A DNA stretch of 64,000 bases from Uliginosibacterium sp. 31-16 (GTDB taxonomy: Bacteria; Pseudomonadota; Gammaproteobacteria; Burkholderiales; Rhodocyclaceae): contig NZ_JAVALZ010000004.1 of NCBI RefSeq assembly GCF_030730865.1, positions 62,001 through 126,000 on the forward strand, in the 5' to 3' direction. Numbering within the stretch: the stretch's first letter is position 1; each line of letters begins with the position of its first letter. The notes below the pieces were generated by a model, which worked only from the letters and a program-made list of their open reading frames with translations, did not search any database and was not told where the DNA came from. Positions 60,065-64,000 of the stretch are shown piece by piece. The translations under genes and the position numbers were made by a program.

Positions 60065-60835
60065 TCAATGCACGTCTTTCCAGTATGCCCGCTTGAGCAG
60101 CCAGGAAACGACGGCAAACACACTCAGAACAGCAAGCACCAGCCAGCCCATGCTGCGGCGGGTTTCCTGGCCCGGCTCACCCATCCAGGTGATGAAGGAA
60201 ACCAGATTGGCGACCTGCTCGTCATACTCTTCTTTCGTCAGCGTGCCCGGCTTCACGATCTCCAGGCTTTCCAGATGGGTGACCTTGTTGCCATGGCCAT
60301 CATCCTTGGTGACGAAATGCGCTTCCTGCTCGCCCTGCAGACCCCACAGGGCATGCGGCATGCCTACGCCAGGAAACAGCACGTTGTTCCAGCCGGTCGG
60401 ACGCGAATCGTCACGGTAGAACTGGCGCAGATAGGTATACAACCAGTCGGCGCCACTGCCTTGTTCGGAAGCACGCGCGCGGGCAATCACGGACAGATCC
60501 GGCGGCGCAACACCGAACCACTTGCGCGCATCGTCGCGACGCAGCGCCACCATCATCTGCTCGCCCGGCTTGTCGGCAGCGAACATCAGATTATCCTTGA
60601 TCTGCTGTTCGGAAAGACCGATCTGGGTCAAGGTGTTGTAACGCACCGAGCTCGCACCGTGACAGCTCAGGCAGTAATTGACGAAGAGCTTGGCGCCCTG
60701 CTGCAGGGAAGCATCGTCAAAACGCACCGGCGCCTTGTCGAGCGCCGGCCCGCCGGCTGCCTGGGCCACCATGGGGACACCGGCCATCGTCACCGCCAGT
60801 GCGGCGGCAGCAAGCAATTTATTGAGCAGACTCAT
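60065..60835 (-). CDS. petC: cytochrome c1 of the cytochrome bc1 complex
   Basis: A 256-aa membrane-anchored cytochrome. The signal peptide ends AQA near residue 26. Heme motif CLSCH follows in VNYCLSCHGASSVRYN, the axial Met is in GVGMPHALWG, and a C-terminal membrane anchor (MGWLVLAVLSVFAVVSWLLKRAYWKDVH) is present. It passes electrons from the Rieske protein to soluble cytochromes. It overlaps petB by 4 bases. Confidence 0.97.
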   Translation of the reverse strand: MSLLNKLLAAAALAVTMAGVPMVAQAAGGPALDKAPVRFDDASLQQGAKLFVNYCLSCHGASSVRYNTLTQIGLSEQQIKDNLMFAADKPGEQMMVALRRDDARKWFGVAPPDLSVIARARASEQGSGADWLYTYLRQFYRDDSRPTGWNNVLFPGVGMPHALWGLQGEQEAHFVTKDDGHGNKVTHLESLEIVKPGTLTKEEYDEQVANLVSFITWMGEPGQETRRSMGWLVLAVLSVFAVVSWLLKRAYWKDVH

Positions 60836-62322
60836 TTCGAGGTCACCCTTTCCGGTTCGGGTTTGGTCTTGTCGATGCGCGAATACCAGGGCATCAGGCC
60901 AAAGAAGGCCAGATACAGGATGGTGCAGATCGCCGCCACCGGGCCGCCCGGGATCAGACCGAAGAAGGCATAGCCCGGAGCCTTGGTGCCGAGGAAACCC
61001 AGCAGCACGAAACTGATCACGAACAGGGTCAGGATGGTCTTGAACAGCGGCCCCTTGTAGCGGATTGACTTGACCGGGCTCTGATCCAGCCAGGGCAGCA
61101 GGCCGAAGAGCATCACCGAGCCGCCCATCATTGCCACGCCCCAGAATTTGGCGTCCAGACCGCGCCCGAGGTGCACGCCCAGCACCACCGGATCAATCGG
61201 TGGCGGCGTGAAGCCGAATACCGTCAGACCGAAGAAGCCCCAGTACAGACCCGCCACCAGCAACAGGCAGGCACGCTTGATCCACACGCAGCCCGTACCA
61301 CGGAAGGTCAGTCCGGCAATCAGTGCCACGAAAGCCCACAGCACTGGCAGGAAGTCCGAGGTCGTGGCGCGCAGCATCGAATAGAAGGGCGTGAAGTACC
61401 AGACCGGTGCAATGTGCGCGGGGGTCTTCAGCGAATCTGCCGGGAAGAAGTTGTTGAACTCCAGGAAGTAACCACCGCCTTCAGGTGCGAAGAACACGAT
61501 GATGGCAAAGACGATCAGGAAGATCGATACGCCGAAGATGTCCTTCACGGTGTAGTACGGGTGGAAAGGAATGCCATCCAGCGGAATGCCATTCGCGTCC
61601 TTGTACTTCTTGATCTCGACGCCATCCGGATTGTTCGAGCCGACTTCATGCAGCGCAATCAGGTGCGCCGCCACCAGGCCCAGCAGCACCAGAGGAATCG
61701 CGATCACGTGGAAGGCAAAGAAGCGGTTCAGCGTCGCATCCGACACGACGAAATCACCGCGGATGAAGATCGACAGATCCGGCCCGATCACCGGGATCGC
61801 CTCGAACAGATTGACGATCACCTGCGCGCCCCAGAACGACATCTGGCCCCAAGGCAGCAGATAGCCGAAGAAGGCTTCGGCCATCAGGCACAGGAAGATT
61901 GCCATGCCGAACAGCCAGATCAGCTCGCGCGGTTTGCGGTAGGAACCGTAGAGCAGGCCACGGAACATGTGCAGGTACACCACGATGAAGAACATCGAGG
62001 CCCCCGTGGAGTGCATGTAGCGGATGAACTTGCCGCCCGCCACGTCGCGCATGATGTATTCCACACTGGCAAAGGCCACCGGCACACCGGCGGCATTCAG
62101 CGAGGCATCCGGCTTGTAGTGCATTACCAGAAAGATGCCGGTGACGATCTGGATCACCAGCACCAGCAGCGCCAGCGAGCCGAAGAAGTACCAGAAGTTG
62201 AAATTCTTCGGTGCGTAATACTCGGCCAGGTGCTCACGGTACAGCGTGGTCAGCGGAAAACGTTCATCCACCCAGCCCAGCAATTGTTGCGCCTTGTCAG
62301 TCACGATCTTGCAGCATGTCAT
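60832..62322 (-). CDS. petB: cytochrome b of the cytochrome bc1 complex
   Basis: The 496-aa quinone-oxidising membrane core. It has bis-heme histidines in STGASMFFIVVYLHMFRG and FFAFHVIAIPLVLLGLVAAHL, the Qo PEW-type motif written APVWYFTPFYSML, and GYLLPWGQMSFWGAQVI. It is full length, with a C-terminal extension of additional helices, so it is somewhat longer than the shortest bacterial forms. The first residues (MTCCKIVTDK) could be trimmed by a later start. It begins 3 bases after petA. Confidence 0.97.
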   Translation of the reverse strand: MTCCKIVTDKAQQLLGWVDERFPLTTLYREHLAEYYAPKNFNFWYFFGSLALLVLVIQIVTGIFLVMHYKPDASLNAAGVPVAFASVEYIMRDVAGGKFIRYMHSTGASMFFIVVYLHMFRGLLYGSYRKPRELIWLFGMAIFLCLMAEAFFGYLLPWGQMSFWGAQVIVNLFEAIPVIGPDLSIFIRGDFVVSDATLNRFFAFHVIAIPLVLLGLVAAHLIALHEVGSNNPDGVEIKKYKDANGIPLDGIPFHPYYTVKDIFGVSIFLIVFAIIVFFAPEGGGYFLEFNNFFPADSLKTPAHIAPVWYFTPFYSMLRATTSDFLPVLWAFVALIAGLTFRGTGCVWIKRACLLLVAGLYWGFFGLTVFGFTPPPIDPVVLGVHLGRGLDAKFWGVAMMGGSVMLFGLLPWLDQSPVKSIRYKGPLFKTILTLFVISFVLLGFLGTKAPGYAFFGLIPGGPVAAICTILYLAFFGLMPWYSRIDKTKPEPERVTSK

Positions 62323-62325
62323 CGT

Positions 62326-62955
62326 TCAGGCCTCCGCAGAATCTTTGCCGATGAGCAGGCGGGTATCACTCAGATAGGCGTGCGGCGGAATCACCAGATT
62401 CGTCGGCGCCGGCATGCTCTTGAAGACCCGCCCGGCCAGATCGAACTGGGAGCCATGGCACGGACACAGAAAACCGCCGTTCCAGGCGTCGCCCATGCCG
62501 CTTTCGCTCCCCACGGCAAACTTGGGATTCGGCGAACAGCCCAGATGGGTACAGACCCCAAGGCAGACGAAGAACTCGTCCTTGATCGCTCGCGCCACAC
62601 CTTTCACGTACTCGGGCTGCACCGCGCGTTCGGAAGCCGGATCCGCCAGCGCGGCATCATTCTTCGACAGCGCCGCAATCATTTCAGGGGTTCGGCGCAG
62701 GATCCACACCGGCTTGCCCTGCCATTCGACCGTGATCATTTCTCCGGCCTTGATCTTCGAGAGATCCACTTCCACCGGGGCGCCGGCGGCCTTGGCGCGT
62801 TCGGACGGCATGAAACTGGCAACAAAGGGCGTTGCTACACCCAGGCCCACGACCGCTCCCGCACCGACCGTGGCGGCCAGCATGGTGCGACGTGAATCCA
62901 GGCTGCAAGCGCAGCAGGACTCTCCGCCGGATGCATCTTGTTTGTTATCGCTCAT
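62326..62955 (-). CDS. petA: Rieske iron-sulfur protein of the cytochrome bc1 complex
   Basis: A 209-aa protein with a twin-arginine-type N terminus (SLDSRRTMLAATVGAGAVVGLG) that serves as membrane anchor. The 2Fe-2S ligands are in CTHLGC and CPCHGSQFD. From the ATG at 62955 it reads MSDNKQDASGG; the longer frame to 63135 runs into the promoter region and is rejected. First gene of the petABC-sspA operon. The 270-bp region to the divergent HAD gene holds both promoters, and I saw no other feature there. Confidence 0.97.
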   Translation of the reverse strand: MSDNKQDASGGESCCACSLDSRRTMLAATVGAGAVVGLGVATPFVASFMPSERAKAAGAPVEVDLSKIKAGEMITVEWQGKPVWILRRTPEMIAALSKNDAALADPASERAVQPEYVKGVARAIKDEFFVCLGVCTHLGCSPNPKFAVGSESGMGDAWNGGFLCPCHGSQFDLAGRVFKSMPAPTNLVIPPHAYLSDTRLLIGKDSAEA

Positions 62956-63225
62956 TGCAAACCCCGAGTGATTGTGATTCAAAGCTGGGCGATTATAGCC
63001 AATTCGGCAGCATGGATTAAAGTCCACGCCCCTCCCAAAACACGCAAAACCAGTACTGAAGCCACTCTCCGACACAAAGAAACCCTTATGGCATCCTCCA
63101 GAGGCGCGTCCGAAAGCTCGTTTCCTGAGGTTCAAGCCGTGTTTTGATGCCCTGCAGGACCACCTTCATCTTTCTGCGGCATACTTCATGCATTGTCATC
63201 CCCACTGCCCTCAGGAACACTCAAC

Positions 63226-64000
63226 ATGGCCAAGAGCATCATTTCCGACATGGACGGCGTCATCTACCGCGGCAAGCAGCTCGTGCCCGGCGCCAAGGAC
63301 TTCGTGCAGCGTTTGCTGGATACGCAGACCCCGTTCCTGTTTCTCACCAACAACGCTGAACAGACCCCGCTGGACCTGAAGCTCAAACTTGCCAGTCTGG
63401 GCATCGAAGGCCTGACCGAAGCCAACTTCATCACCGCAGCCATGGCCACGGCGATGTTTCTCAAGAACCAGAACCAGAAACAGCACGCCACGGCCTACGT
63501 AATGGGGGGTGGTGGCCTGATCAACGAGCTCTACAACGTCGGATTCTCGATTTCGGAATCCAACCCGGACTACGTGGTCGTCGCAAAATGCTCGTCATTG
63601 AGTTACGAACAGCTCAAGAAAGCCGTGCGCTTCATTGATCAGGGCGCCAAATTCATCGGCACCAACCCCGACATGATCGATCCGGTCGAAGGCGGTCTGG
63701 AGCCCGCTGCAGGCACGCTGCTCGCCGCCATTTCGGCCGCTACCGGCAAAAAACCCTATATCGTCGGCAAGCCCAACTCGCTGATGATGATGCTGGCCGC
63801 GCGCAAGCTCGGCGCGCACCCGGAAGAGTGCGTCATGATCGGTGACCGCATGGACACCGATATCGTTGGCGGCATGGAAGCAGGCATGGGCACCATTCTG
63901 GTGCTCTCCGGCGTCACCACCCCGCAACTGATGACCGAGTTTCCCTACAAACCGGATTACGTCTTCAACACGGTTGGCGACATCGATCTCGCCGCGCTCT
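63226..64000 (+). CDS. NagD-like HAD-IIA phosphatase (3' end outside window)
   Basis: A HAD-superfamily IIA phosphatase with nucleophile motif SDMDGVIYRG (DxDG) near residue 8, motif II LFLTNNAEQT, Lys in VGKPNS and the acidic motif IGDRMDTDIVGGMEAGM. The whole sequence runs in parallel with E. coli NagD (for example NPDYVVV, GTNPDMIDP), a ribonucleotide monophosphatase. About 258 codons are seen before the window ends, so only a few are missing. It is divergent from petA. Confidence 0.92.
   Translation, partial: MAKSIISDMDGVIYRGKQLVPGAKDFVQRLLDTQTPFLFLTNNAEQTPLDLKLKLASLGIEGLTEANFITAAMATAMFLKNQNQKQHATAYVMGGGGLINELYNVGFSISESNPDYVVVAKCSSLSYEQLKKAVRFIDQGAKFIGTNPDMIDPVEGGLEPAAGTLLAAISAATGKKPYIVGKPNSLMMMLAARKLGAHPEECVMIGDRMDTDIVGGMEAGMGTILVLSGVTTPQLMTEFPYKPDYVFNTVGDIDLAAL

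Noticed and set aside
1-64000. tRNA, rRNA, integrase and phage genes
   Set aside because: I looked for cloverleaf-like segments with CCA ends, rRNA signatures and recombinase motifs while reading and saw none. Very short RNAs cannot be excluded by eye.

Overview
The window is high-GC, compactly coded chromosomal DNA from a betaproteobacterium. Rhodocyclales is my best guess, from the petABC-sspA-sspB order, a complete type II secretion (gsp) operon with gspN, norCBQD and hydrogenase maturation genes; the lineage is an inference, since no rRNA or tRNA gene is visible. There is no CRISPR array and no intact insertion sequence. Several families of short palindromic repeats sit between genes and, unusually, inside them in frame.

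Layout. (1) 1-5545, minus strand: hydrogenase maturation genes hypA-hypB-hypF-(small membrane protein)-hypC-hypD, with hypD leaving the window. (2) 5836-10687, plus strand: a HydN-like ferredoxin, a cysteine-type formate dehydrogenase H (fdhF), two AT-rich orphan genes framed by palindromic repeats, and fdhD. With hyp this suggests a formate-linked hydrogen pathway. (3) 11089-12801: a lipoprotein pectate lyase with a polyserine linker behind two LacI-type operator candidates. (4) 12918-23844: the gsp operon in the permuted order L-M-N-F-G-H-I-J-K-C-D-E. (5) 24109-29453, minus: nitric oxide reductase operon [41-aa membrane protein]-norC-norB-norQ-norD; NorC carries a second cytochrome c domain and norD appears to lack a normal start codon. 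(6) 30057-35908, minus: a peptide/oligosaccharide-type ABC importer. (7) 36350-39598: REC/HD-GYP regulator, Hpt protein, lytic transglycosylase and a CheB-type methylesterase. (8) 39719-44264: dnaE, a small secreted/outer-membrane protein and a WbuC-like cupin.

(9) 44484-53969 is the most interesting accessory region. It is one tightly packed plus-strand operon for an ACP-based aromatic/polyketide-like product: a DarA-like enzyme, a DarB/StlD-like ketosynthase III, an unknown protein, a BtrH-like acyltransferase, an ABC-2 transporter pair, an acyl carrier protein and a ketosynthase fused to a chain-length-factor-like domain. Four AT-richer orphan genes are threaded between these genes, one of them with an ATGA stop/start overlap.

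(10) 54107-64000: a PAS/GGDEF/EAL regulator, a glycosyltransferase, the sspB-sspA stringent starvation genes, the petABC cytochrome bc1 operon and a truncated NagD-like HAD phosphatase.

A lineage-specific repeat with AGCCGC-type ends recurs across the window in two exact size classes (63 and 103 bp). Copies overlap the hypB/hypF junction, the start of gspI and the end of the glycosyltransferase, so repeats appear to have supplied coding sequence. Two other palindromic elements lie in frame between domains in hypF and in the fused ketosynthase.
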